From positions 33,864,438 through 33,928,437 of the forward strand of contig JAGTTD010000001.1 in NCBI GenBank assembly GCA_018398585.1: a DNA stretch of 64,000 bases, given 5' to 3'. Positions 32,892-44,041 of the stretch are shown piece by piece. The DNA comes from Simmondsia chinensis (Eukaryota > Streptophyta > Magnoliopsida > Caryophyllales > Simmondsiaceae). Position 1 is the first letter of the stretch. Every line of letters starts with the position of its first letter. A program made the translations under genes and the position numbers. Below the pieces are notes generated by a model. That model ran no database searches, was not told the DNA's origin, and worked only from the letters and a program-made list of their open reading frames with translations.

Positions 32892-34099
32892 ATGATTGTC
32901 AGCTTCATTAACTCTCTACGATCACCGGCGCCTGACCATGAAGAAATTCATTTGCCAAGAATTTTCCGTGCGCCGGTGACAAACGAAGAAACCTCTCTTT
33001 GTTACCCTCGTCTTCTCCTTTACTTTCTCTTGCTATCTTGCCTTGCATTTCGTTGCCTTGTGGAACAAGAAACCCCTTCACCGCCCACCACTGTGGCTGC
33101 TTGAACACAACGGTGATTTGGTCAAGTTAATGGCTCCGATTAACGTCACGAAAGCAGAAAGAATTTCATGGCTGACGGAAACCTCCCTGATATGGAGATT
33201 TTTCAGTCAACCCAATAAAAAGCAGCAAAATTTTCGCATCGAATTCAGCGGTTTCTGAACCCCAAGCGCAAGTGTCACGGGTAGTTCTTCATGACTTCGA
33301 TATACCCAGTGAGTGGGTTTGGCCGGAGAGAGATTCTGGTTGTAGAGAGCCTCTTGAAGGCGCACCCGAACGGTTGCCTTGTGATTCTCTCAACGACTTT
33401 GGACTCTAAAAGGGGATGGAAAATCTTGGGTCCATTGATTGAGAAGGGATTCAGGGTCATTGCCACTGAACCGGATTTAGGGTTCTTGTTTAAGGGCACC
33501 CCTGCAATGGACTTGCTTAATGGGATAAGGGATGGGAAAATTGACCCAGGTAGAATCTCATTATCTCAAAATTTGTCTAATCTTACAAGGTTAGCTGTGT
33601 TGTATAAGTATTTTGGGGGGTTATTTGGACACTGATTTGATAATTTTGAGCGCAAAGTATGGATGAGAAAGGGAATTGGACTCGGTTGAATAATGCATTG
33701 TTAGTGTTTGATAAGGGGTTCCCATTATTGTTTAGGTTTATTGAGGAGTTTCCTTTAAATTTTGATGGAAATAAGTGGGGTTACAATGGGCCTTACTTGG
33801 TATCTAGGGTGGTGAAAAGGGTGGCAGTGGAGGAGGGATTGAGGTTTAAATTTACGATTTTACCCCCTATGGCGTTCTACAAGGTGGATTGGATTACGAT
33901 TGTTGGGCTTTATGACAAGCCAAAGAGTCGATCCCATACATGGTGGGTTGAGACAAAGATGGCCCGAATTAGTGAATGCAACTATGACATTCACTTGTGG
34001 AACAAGATGACTAGTGGGTTGAGGATTGAGGAAGGGAGCGCACTAGGGAGGCTGATTTCTAATCACTGTATCATATGCCAAGGTGTATACAACTGCTGA
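32892..34099 (+). pseudogene. Alpha-1,4-glycosyltransferase (GT32 / Gb3 synthase-like) pseudogene
   Basis: Plant members are intronless type II membrane proteins of the Golgi with a Gly_transf_sug and a Gb3_synth domain. The likely ATG is at 32892, and a membrane segment (LLLYFLLLSCLAFRCLV) is encoded near 33020-33070. Family blocks follow: PINVTKAERISWL, SGFGRREILVVESLLKAHPNGCL, ISLSQNLSNLTRLAVLYKYFGG, the DxD motif (DTD, 33628-33636), NWTRLNNALLVFDKG, NKWGYNGPYLVSRVV and the C-terminal HLWNK...EEGSALGRLISNHC. Lesions: frame changes near 33100 and 33240, TAG at 33282, a frame change at the G-run near 33617 just before DTD, and a loss of about 15-20 codons near 33650. The sugar donor and acceptor are not known for the plant family. 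Confidence 0.9.
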
Positions 34100-34102
34100 A
34101 TA

Positions 34103-34306
34103 CTACTTAACTAGCATTGAGCCCATGTGAGGCCAAATAGTCGAGCCCGTCAAAGGTGGATTGAGATAGCCTAAATTAGTGATAGGAGCTATGGTGTTCA
34201 CTTTTAAAACAGGCGAACTAGTGGGCTGAGGATTGAGGAAGGCAGCATTATAGGGAGGCTGGTGTCTGGTCACTGAATCATATGCCAAGGGATATATGAC
34301 TCCTAA
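34103..34306 (+). repeat. Tandem duplicate of the GT32 3' end
   Basis: About 200 bp after the pseudogene repeats its last ~60 codons with many changes. GCCAAATAGTCGAGCCCGTC matches GCCAAAGAGTCGATCCCATA at 33919, and GGGCTGAGGATTGAGGAAGG matches 34018. Offset is about 212 bp. It has its own stops, so it was never a functional exon after duplication. Confidence 0.85.
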
Positions 34307-34948
34307 AAACTAGGTAGTTTGCTCTTGTTTGTTCCACAGATTAATGCTTAGTTGTGGAAAAATTTAAGTTGTACAGTCTCACTTTGTTTGGAATTTGTCA
34401 TACACCATAATGTCTTTAAGAGAGCTTGAATTAACTTGTATATATTGTAATTTTGTATTGGTGAGCTATGTAATCAATATAGTTTAAGGAACACTGACCT
34501 TTACAAGTTTCTGTAAGTAGGGATGACAATGAGACAGGGCGGCTACATGAGGTGCCTCCCACATATCATACCCACTATCATGTTTTTGCACGATAAATTC
34601 TAGCATGGCCTGCTTAGTTTGCAATGCATGAAACCATCAAATACTTTACCTTGGAAAACATCCATACAAACGACCATGATTAATGCTACAATAATAGCAT
34701 AAACAAAGTCGAAACAAAGTAAAGAAAGAAAATAGCCAACATTTGGCATCATGTTTCCAGAAGAATAAGAAAAAATATATGATCATACTTGTATGAATCC
34801 CGGATTTTCAATGTGTTTATGCGCACATTGTGTTTGTGTTGGTAAGAGGCAGAAATTCCGAAACAATAACAATTTTGTGCTTCAATAAATGAAAGTGGAA
34901 AGATAATTTGAATCTCATAATGATAGAGAAAATTGAATCAGAGGTTGT
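34307..34948. other. Non-coding flank, nothing recognised
   Basis: AT-rich with no reading frame or repeat seen. It may include the 3' UTR of the dead glycosyltransferase. Confidence 0.45.
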
Positions 34949-35711
34949 TGTTAGTAACTCATAATTGAGTAGCTTGCTATTGTAGATGGGCAAATAGGTT
35001 ATACGGGCAAAAAATTGTACGCAACTATGTCTTCAAAATGCATAAAATGCAATCCACCCACTATTCATGCAATTAGCCCACTTTGCTTACAATGCAATTC
35101 GCCCACTTTGTACAACAATACAATTGGCCTACTAACTGTGCAATTCGCCTACTTTGCTTACAGTGCATTTCGCCCACTTTGTACGACAACACAATTCGTC
35201 CACTAACAGTGCAATTCCCCCACTTTGCTTACAATGCAATTCGCCCAATTTGTACAGCAACACAATTCGCCCACTAATAGTGCAATTCGCCCCCTTTGTT
35301 TACAATGCAATTCGCCCACTTTGTATAATAGCACAATTCGCCCACTAACAGTGCAATTCGCTAACTTTGCCTAACAACACAATTCACCCACTTTATCTAA
35401 TTTATTGCACAAATTACTAAAAGATATAATTAAGCATGCTCATCCTAAAAGTTACACTCGTCCACCCACTCCTTTTTCTATAAAAGGGGAAAAGGAGTGA
35501 GAATAAAAGGGGGCATGTTTATGAGGGCTACACGCTTTCTTCTCCTTCTTCTTCCACCTCTACGGAGCAACAATCGTTCAAACTTCCTACTCCTCCAAGG
35601 AAATATCAGGCCAAGCGTGCAGCTAGAGCTTGAGTTCAGCTCATCCTAACAAACCCTACCTCATATAGAACTTCAAAATAATGAATAAACACACTGACCA
35701 AATTCATCACA
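34949..35711 (+). repeat. 5' LTR of element D, with 71 bp array
   Basis: A 71 bp unit (CACTTTGCTTACAATGCAAT...) recurs at 35081, 35152, 35223, 35294 and 35365. A TATAAAAG box lies at 35479-35486, downstream of the array. It matches the 3' LTR. Confidence 0.88.
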
Positions 35712-35718
35712 ATTATTT

Positions 35719-35737
35719 TGGCGCAGTCTATGGGAAA
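35719..35737 (+). promoter_or_regulatory. Primer binding site of element D
   Basis: TGGCGCAGTCTATGGGAAA, about two changes from the TGGCGCCGTCTGTGGGAA site of Tat-lineage elements. Confidence 0.75.
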
Positions 35738-36244
35738 GATCTTAACCTCACACCTAGCTTGGTGTTTCTTGTAAGATTCAAACATTTTTAATATCAGGTA
35801 AGTTAATTTTGAGCATTTTTCAGTCTCTTTTGTATTTTTTCTGATAAGAACGAGCCTACTTGAGTGAAACTTGAGTGAAACTAACTAAAGAAACCTATTT
35901 GAGAGATATCAAGTATGAAGTATCTTGTTATTTATTTTAAACAAAACAAAGCACTGATTTTTGGATTTTATACTCCGACTCATAACGCGTCTGGGCTCCA
36001 AGTGTGTTTTATCTAGAGCTTAAGAGACGCTACATGAAAGTTTTACAATTGAATCTTTGATTTCTAGTTTTTCTTGTTTTGATTGGTGAGACTCTTAGGG
36101 AGATTATGGTTCTGATTTTGAAATACAGATTAGCTTTTATTGTGAGATTGATCATAGAATCATGTGATACTTAATATTGGATCAAAGCAAAGCACTAATT
36201 GGGGCAGGGTCTACCATATTTAACCCCAACGCACAGATTGTTGC
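35738..36244 (+). other. Leader of element D, non-coding
   Basis: No reading frame or repeat stands out between the primer site and the 189 bp array. Confidence 0.5.
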
Positions 36245-37370
36245 CTGAATCTTTGGTTTTCTTTGATTAAAAATTTGAAAAATCATTGTAGTTACATAAA
36301 ACTCTTCAAGAGCTTCGTTTTGACGTATACCTCAATCTTTAACTCTTCATGGATTAAAAGTTATTCTTGTGTTAAATTACAAGGTAAGTTATGTAACTAC
36401 TACACTCAGAATTCTCCCAGTTCATATTTTCTCCTCCTTTGCATATTATCTTTGATAACAAGCTTTAAAAACTCATTACAGTTACATAAAAATCTTCAAG
36501 AGCTTCGTTTTGATATATAACTAAATCTGTAACTCTTCACGGATTAAAAGTTATCATTGTTTTAAATTATAGGGTCAGTTATGTAACTACTACACTCGAA
36601 ATTCGTCCGGTTCATCTTTTCACCTCCATTTCATATTATATTTGATCAAAAGCTTTAAAAATAATTATAGTTATATAGAACTCTTCAAGATCTTCATTTT
36701 GAGATGTAACTCAATCCATAACTATTCATGGATTAAAAGTTATACTTGTTTTAAATTACAAGGTAAGTTATGTAACTACAATACTTGGAATTCGCCCGGT
36801 TCATCTTTTCACCTCCTTTGCATATTATTTTTGATCAAAATCTTTAAAATTCATTATAGTTACATAGAACTCTTCAAAATTTTCGTTTTGATATGTAACT
36901 CAATCCATAACTCTTCACGGATTAAAAGTTATCCTTGTTTTAACTTACAAGGTAAGTTATGTAACTACTACACTAGGAATTCGCCAAGTTCAAGTTTTCA
37001 CCTCCATTGCATATTATCTCCGATCAAAAGCTTTAAAAATCATTATAGTTACATAGAATACTTCGATAGCTTCGTTTTTATATGTAATTCAATCCGTAAC
37101 TCTTCATGAGGTAAAAGTTATGCTTGTTTTGAATTACAAGGTACATTATACAACTATTACACGCATAATTCACCCACTTTGTTTTTTTACCACTTTTTCA
37201 TTTTTCCTTGTTCAAAAACTTAAAGAAATCATCATAGGTGTCTAGCACACTTCTATAGCTTCATTTTGATATATAACTCAATCCGTGACTCTTTATAGAT
37301 TTAAAGTTATGTGCGTTCTAATTTACAAGGTAGGTTAAATAACCACTTCGCTTGGAACTCGCAAGGCATG
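36245..37370 (+). repeat. 189 bp tandem array, about 6 units
   Basis: The landmark ACTCTTCAAGAGCTTCGTTTTGA recurs at about 36301, 36491, 36680, 36869, 37058 and 37246, a spacing of 188-190 bp. Because 189 is a multiple of three, one frame stays open across about two and a half units (36642-37109). The translated text has no coding character beyond repetition. Confidence 0.92.
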
Positions 37371-37769
37371 TCTGTTAACTCTTGCTATCCATGATTAATC
37401 CAATTATTCCATGAATTTCTTATTGGAATATTCTATATACCTACAAGGAGATCCCAAAGCAAACAATTCATCCAATGGGAACTCAATGTCCTGTTAATGA
37501 ACAAGCTACCAATTAGGTGTCAACGTGGTAATAATTCACCTATAGAGCACTAGCAAGGGAAATGTAGTCAAAAAGACAGAATTCCACCATACTTGACTTG
37601 CTTCATAAGCTGGGCGATATCACCATCTGCCGAAATCAAACGTAGCTGTAAGCTAAGTACCTTTTGTGAGATACTTTTCAACCTAGCTAAATCAAGTAAA
37701 ATCAAAACTCAAAAATGCATCCTAGTTAGAAATTGTTTCATAAGTATTGGAAGCTAGAAGACTTTGCCT

Positions 37770-38490
37770 TCATTCACGATTCCTTATCCATGCTGGTGGA
37801 GATCATTTTAGGGCTGGTGGACTATATCCTGATTCACAGCCCTAATTTCATTTCAATGGTGGTGTAAATCATTTTAGGGCTGGAGGACTTCGTCTCAATT
37901 AACAGCCTGAATTTCATTTTAATGGTGGTACAAATCATTTTAGGGCTAGGGGACTTCATCCCAATTCACAGCCTGAATTTCATTTTACTGGTGGTGCATA
38001 TCATTTTAGGGCTGGGGGAGTTCGTCTCAATTCACAGCTCAAATTTCATTTCAATGGCGGTGTAAATCATTTTAGGGCTGGGGGCTTTCGTCCCGATTCA
38101 CAGCCCGACTATCATTTCAATGGTGGTACAAATCATTTTAGGGCTTGGGAACTTCGTCCTGATTCACATCCCGAATTTTATTTCAATGGTGGTGTAAATC
38201 ATTTTAGGCTCGAGGGACTTTGTCCCGATTCACAGCCCGGATTTCATGTCAACGGTGGTGCAAATCATTTTAGGGCTAGGGTACTTCATCCCGATTCACA
38301 GCCCGAATTTCATTTCAATGCTGGTGTATATCATTTTAGGGCTAGGGGACTCCGTCCCGATTCACAGCCCGAATTTCATTTCAATGCTGGTGTATATCAT
38401 TTTAGGGCTAGGGGACTTCGTCCCGATTCACAGCCTGAATTTTATTTCAATGGTGATGTAAATCATTTTAGGGCTAAGGGATTTCACAAC
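37770..38490 (+). repeat. 66 bp tandem array, about 11 units
   Basis: ATCATTTTAGGGCT recurs every 66 bp from 37802 to 38462 (37868, 37934, 38000, 38066, 38132, 38198, 38264, 38330, 38396). Units share GATTCACAGCCCGAATTTCAT. Spacing is exact, so there were almost no indels. 66 is also a multiple of three, giving an open frame at 38246-38461. Confidence 0.95.
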
Positions 38491-39639
38491 CTAGATTTCC
38501 TTATCTCGGGGGCCTTAATCGTTTGAGGACTCCGGGACATCGCCTCAGGTGTGAGTTACATTCCTTTCATTAATGACAAGGGAATTATTTTCACACTAGG
38601 AATCCCGCCCCAAGCTAAGACTAAATGTTGTCGACGAATTGCAAATCTTTTTGCGGGCCAAGGAGGCCCAACCCCCACTAAAAGCATAACCTCATTCATA
38701 GGTTGCAAACCTCTTTAGGACCAAAAAACTTCATTACGCATCGTAACTCAAACATCAAACTACAATTATGTTGCCTACTGTGACTCATAAAACATTTCTA
38801 AAAGGAAGGTCCAGCATGGATCACCCCTGTTACCATACTTAAGCAACCTACACTCTAATTAACTCTCTTGGGCGCCACTGCTGTCCAATAACTTAGGAAA
38901 AACAATATAAGAGATCGCTTTTACCTACCTAACTCTTGGCACTTATCAACCACCCATTCAAAATGAAAAGTCACAAGCTAGTGACATATGGGCATAAGTG
39001 ACAACTTAATAGTAAAAAGCCCTTCATAGTGTGGAATTCTAAACAAAAAGGTTGGAAATAGAATGAACTAGTTCAATATCCGGAATGACCTACTTCGAGA
39101 TAGTCTTGAACTTTTTGTAATCCATTTTAAACTCTTGTCTCAGCCTAATCAATTTAGCAATAGGTGCTATTTAACAATAAGTGTCAAGATAAGAAGATAT
39201 AAAGGCTGGTCGTTATTAAGCCCCATATGGGACATAAGTGCTTTAAAAATTAGCAATAGTTTCTATGATGAATCACATCCTTCATGTAATATTCATGTTC
39301 AAAATAAATTGTATGGATACTACTAATCAAAATTCATGCGATTGTTCATTTGCAACCTCTAAAAAGGAAGAACACCAAGCTCATCAGTTCGTAAATGAAT
39401 GCCAGAGGTAAACCAATGCCAGCGAAGGGCATCCTTTAAGAATGATATACCATATGCTTGGCATGTAACAGCACTCAAGGTTTGTAAATTCTAGCAACCT
39501 GTCTTTACTTTGATATATGTCCTCGATATTCTCATTATTAAGCAAGAATACTACCATGTGTGGTTTTACTATCTCGATTATGCCTGCTACCTTGACTTTA
39601 TCCAGGTATTCTATACATGACACTTAATATTCACCAAGT
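38491..39639 (+). other. Interior of element D between arrays
   Basis: No coding motif or repeat was recognised. It includes a locally GC-richer stretch (38500-38700). Confidence 0.5.
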
Positions 39640-40215
39640 ACGTCCTTGTCACCATGGTTCGTCATAGTGCAATCACCCGCAATGGATGCAACACTTTTTA
39701 CCATGGTCCATCCTAGTGCAATCATTAGCAACAAGTGCAACACTCCTCACCATGTTCCGTCTTGGTGTAATCACCCACAACGGCTACAACACTCCTCACC
39801 ATGGTCCGTCCAAGTGCAATCACCTGCGACGTGTGCAACACTCCTCACCATGGTCCGTCCTGATGCAATCACCCGCAATGAGTGCAACAATTTTCACCAT
39901 GGTTCGTCCTTGTGTAATCACCCGTAACGGGTGCAACACTCTTTACCATGGTCATGGCTTCCCCTAGTGCAATCACCCGCAACGGGTGCAAGGCTCATCA
40001 CCATGGTCCACCCTGGCGCAATCACCCATAACGGGTGCAACACTCATCGCCATGGTTTGTCCTGGTGCAATTACCCGCAATGGGTGCAACACTCATCAGT
40101 ATGGTCTGCCCTGGTGCAATCACCTGCAACGTATGCAACACTCCTCACCATGGTTTGCCCTGGTGCAATCATGGTCAACGGGTGCGATACTCATCATGAT
40201 CCTTCCGAGAGTTAT
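39640..40215 (+). repeat. 49 bp tandem array, about 12 units
   Basis: CACCATGGTCCGTCC and GTGCAATCACCCGCAACGGG recur every 49 bp (39651, 39700, 39749, 39798, 39847, 39896, 39945). A 6 bp insertion follows, then 40000, 40049, 40098, 40147 and 40196. Each unit has an NcoI-type CCATGG. Confidence 0.94.
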
Positions 40216-41198
40216 CTAGGGATGATACAGTGAGTGCCACTATCTATTCCCCATTTAATGCCATATGACTTACGTTTTATTACTTAGGATATGCAGGTTT
40301 AAAAGATGTGCCAATCTCCATGATATACGTTCTATCTACTTAAAGGACAGTTACATCAATGACATGCTCATCCCCGTCGGACCGGTATGACATATTCATT
40401 ATCATTGATTCTAGAATGTTAGGGTGTACTCACCACACTAAATTCATTAAGGTATACCACATACTGTTTACTTAGGCAGTAAATAAGCAACGCAACATAT
40501 TGGGCACCTTAATCTCGTCCAAGCGTGTTACACCTATCACCTGTATACAAACAGGGTATATGGATTCAACCACCTCTGGCTCTGGCCATAAGTGCCTTTG
40601 CCTATCAAAATAACTTGAGTTAGAAGCATCATACTCACCGCTTTATGGATGTGACTAACTAAATGCACATATACTTAGTAGCTAATCGTGATAGTGATAT
40701 CCTTACATGTTTATCACATAAAGCCTGAATCGCTGTGAATGCTTGTTGGAATAAAAGAGCAAAATGCTTAAATACTCTAAGTTTCATAAGGCCTCAGGGG
40801 CCCAAATTTCTTTAAACATTCTTACACAAATAAAAACTACTCCATTGAAAGACAAAATGCTCTATTAAGATCAACGATTGGGCTAAACGCACTATTAAGG
40901 TTCATGATGGGTAATGCACCTAGTTATGAGTTGTAATGACTTAAACATCCTTTTAAGTCTCAAGTACCCTATTACACATATTATTTAAGTCGTACGCTCT
41001 ACTAATTTTGAATAAAATTCAAAATACACATAAATGACAACTACAATACGCCAAAACAGAAGACTGAATACCTCCATCGTTCAAAAAAACATTGTACAAT
41101 ATCAAGCTAAGAGTAAAATAGGTTTATTACTGTTGTTAAAAAAAAAAAAAGGTTTATTACTACATCACTGAACTTGGAATAGTCGAAGTTCGCTCACG
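40216..41198 (+). other. 3' interior of element D, non-coding
   Basis: No gene motif. It ends in the purine tract 41199-41210 before the 3' LTR. Confidence 0.5.
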
Positions 41199-41214
41199 AA
41201 GTAGGGGACTAATA

Positions 41215-41975
41215 TGTTCGTAATTTGTAATTGAGTAGCTTGCTACCATAGATGGCAAATAGGTTATAGGGAAATCACTCAAACAAAAAATGTTTGCAAC
41301 TATGTCTTCAAAATGCATAAAAAGCAATTCGTCCACTATCCATGCAATTTGCCCACTTTGCTTACGGTGCAATTCGCCCACTTTGTGCAATAGCACAATT
41401 CGCCCACTAACAGTGCAATTCACCCACTTTGTACAACAACACAATTTGCCCATTAACAGTGGAATTCATCCACTTTGCTTATAGTGCAACTTGCCCAATT
41501 TGTACAACAATACAATTCACTCAGTAATAGTACAATTTGCCCACTTTGTACAACAACACAATTCGCCCACTAACAGTGCAATTCACCCACTTTGCTTACA
41601 GTGCAATTCACCCACTTTGCCTAACAACACAATTCACCCACTTTATCTAATTTACCCCACAAATAATTAAAGGACATAATCAACCACGCTCATCCTAAAA
41701 GTTATACTCATCCTCCTAGTCCTTCTTCTACAAAAAGGGAAAAGGAGGGAGAAAAAAGAGGGCATGTTTATGAGGGCCACATGCCTTCTTCTCCATCTTC
41801 TTCCATCTCTATGATCACCTGTCCAGAGCAATAATCGTCAAGCTTCCTATGCCTCTCAGGAAATATCAGGCCAGGCGTGCAGCTAGAGCATGAGTTCAGC
41901 TCATCCTAATGAACCCCACCTCATACAGAACTCAAAAATAATAAATAAATACATTGACCAAATTCATCACAAACA
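41215..41975 (+). repeat. 3' LTR of element D, with 71 bp array
   Basis: Pairs with 34949-35711. It carries its own 71 bp-type array at about 41340-41650, arranged slightly differently from the 5' copy, as expected if the array changed length after insertion. Confidence 0.87.
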
Positions 41976-44041
41976 GTTGCTAGGTTAAGTGTGATCCCAT
42001 TTTCTTTTCTTAGGCAGAATTCTTCAAATGCCACAACTATTCCCAAATGCCTAATGATCTTGTGGTATAAAAGACAAAGGTGATAACCTCAATGGAACAA
42101 GTTTGGACTTCTTCTTAATATCAAAACAACAATTGTGTATCACAGTCAACTAAGTTACTTTTGGGAAGGGAAATCCTAACATAGAAGAGCTCGATTTGAG
42201 TTAACCTATCCCTAAATGCACTAATCCATGGACTTTGAATTCAAGTATAATTGATTATGACCATTTTGCTAAATTTTCACTAAGCATGATCTCAATCTCT
42301 AGTAGCGGCAGTATTGTCGAATAAAATAAGAACACTCATCGATCAACATAAACCCTTTCAATTGAAAACTTCACATATCAACTTATGAAAACCAGATAAT
42401 ATCCCTTAGATCAAAACAAATCACACAATGAATTTAGCATCTAAGTCACTGCAATAACTTAGAGGAGCACAAAGCTAATTCAATTTTTTCTACTAGTACA
42501 AAACCAATATTCATATTTAAATTACTTAATCTTCTATGCAACCTAGGTTGTAAATGACCTAAATTTTGGCATAAACACGCCGATAATATAGGTCATATTT
42601 AAATTACTCACTCCTCTATGCAACCTAGGTCGAACTAGATCTCAAAAGCTGCGAGAGCATAACAAAAGAAAAGCTAAAAGATGACATATCTTGATTTTAC
42701 AATATTGAGTTCTCCTCACCTTGAATATTAACCATTGTATCTTATTCCTCATCAACTACACGGAGTTGAGAAATGTCAAGTATAGGATGCATAGGATGTT
42801 GATGCCCTAGTTGTGTTTGATGCAATTGTGATTGAGTTCCTTGTGCATTAGCATGCTTATGTTTCCTCGTGGATTGTATATGCATACAATAAAAGAAACA
42901 ATGAAGATGTTTATGCCAAAGAAATAAATATAGTCAACATTTTAGGATTACACCTTTGAGCTGCTTCCTGAATGATCATCTTTTTGTGGTTGACTTTTTC
43001 TCTCTTTCCCTTCTAGAGATATTGAAACGTTTAAATTTGCCATCAATGCTAACTATACATAAATAAAAAGATGAACAAAAGCAAGAAGCTAAAAAAAAAA
43101 AAAAAATTATTCAACGTATCACTATAATTTGGCTTATATCAATTTTCTTTCACATACATACTATTGGATGGAGCACTATATAAATCATTTATTCAAGATA
43201 TTTTTCTTTCATCCAGGTAAGCAGGTTATATTTATAAAAATATAGGATGAAAGTGGACAAGACCTTGTAGGAGTAAGGCTGTGTACGTCTTACTCTTTCA
43301 TATTCTATCTTGGCGGAAGCCTTTTAAGGGATTGGGCTTGTTGTTTTAGGATGAAAGTGGACCAGTTCTTCACAAAAGTGGTAATTTCTTTTAATAGTCG
43401 AGGCTGATGCTCTGAATTCATATGAGATTGACAAATGGAAAAGTGGACTTGAATTTGCAAAATTAATATACAATAGAAGTCCACAAACCACCTAATTAAC
43501 ACCAAGCAAAATCTCCTTGTGCTTGAAGATAGATTAACATTGGACTATTGAAAGACTCAGCTATTGATGGCTAGAAAACATTTTGATCACCATGCTTAGT
43601 GGCTACGCCAGCCACATTCTGCCTTCTGCAATACTCTCTCTTACAGCCAGAAAATTCCCTTTGGAGCATGTTTCAATGGATGTATAAATTTCACATGTTT
43701 GTCTAGTTATGTGATTATATTAAAATTTTTGTATTAAAGTTAGTGAGACAAGAGAGATCACTATATATAGCAAGTGAGTTCTTTTTCTTTTGTATTAGGA
43801 AATTTCCTGCATCCAATTTTATTGTTCTACCTAATTATCAAGATGTATAACATCATATGAATCCAAACTTGTGCCCTGTAACATCCAAATTTGCGAATAA
43901 ACAACTTAAAATCTAGTCAAACCACAAAATAGAACATAAATCCAATCATATCCAGTGTAACAACTAGAGATGACAAATGTGTAATTGTGTGTTAGGTTCA
44001 CATTCATGTGATATTGGAGGTTCTAGCTCATTATTATTAAT
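41976..44041. other. Non-coding stretch with one short direct repeat
   Basis: No gene or element was recognised. A ~40 bp motif (CATATTTAAATTACT...TCTATGCAACCTAGGT) occurs at about 42512 and again at 42595. Otherwise AT-rich. Confidence 0.5.

Larger units (their letters stand above)
34949..41975 (+). mobile_element. Large non-coding LTR element (element D) with four tandem arrays
   Basis: LTRs of about 760 bp (34949-35711 and 41215-41975) begin TGTTAGTAA/TGTTCGTAA and end near TTCATCACA. The primer site TGGCGCAGTCTATGGGAAA (35719-35737) resembles the TGGCGCCGTCTGTGGGAA site of Tat-type Ty3/gypsy elements. A purine tract GAAGTAGGGGAC precedes the 3' LTR. Flanks GTTGT (34944-34948) and GTTGC (41976-41980) may be a decayed target duplication. 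The ~5.5 kb interior has no gag or pol motif in any frame. It is filled by arrays of 189, 66 and 49 bp units, and each LTR holds a 71 bp array. It fits the LARD concept (long non-coding LTR derivative). Confidence 0.88.

Noticed and set aside
32892..34099. Intact glycosyltransferase gene with introns
   Set aside because: The plant family is intronless and the breaks lack splice-site structure. Frame changes and the TAG lie within conserved blocks.
35015..35348. Three open frames with repeated peptides, spaced 68-71 bp
   Set aside because: By-product of the 71 bp LTR array; the same peptide recurs in all frames because 71 is not a multiple of three.
36245..40215. Tandem arrays as possible CRISPR
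   Set aside because: Units are contiguous with no unique spacers, and the DNA is plant.
39646..40233. Overlapping ~100-codon frames rich in Cys/His/Trp
   Set aside because: They are readings of the 49 bp array in several frames, with no conserved domain.
41160..41453. 97-codon Cys-rich minus-strand frame
   Set aside because: It spans the polypurine tract/LTR border of element D and its repeat array, so it is not a gene.
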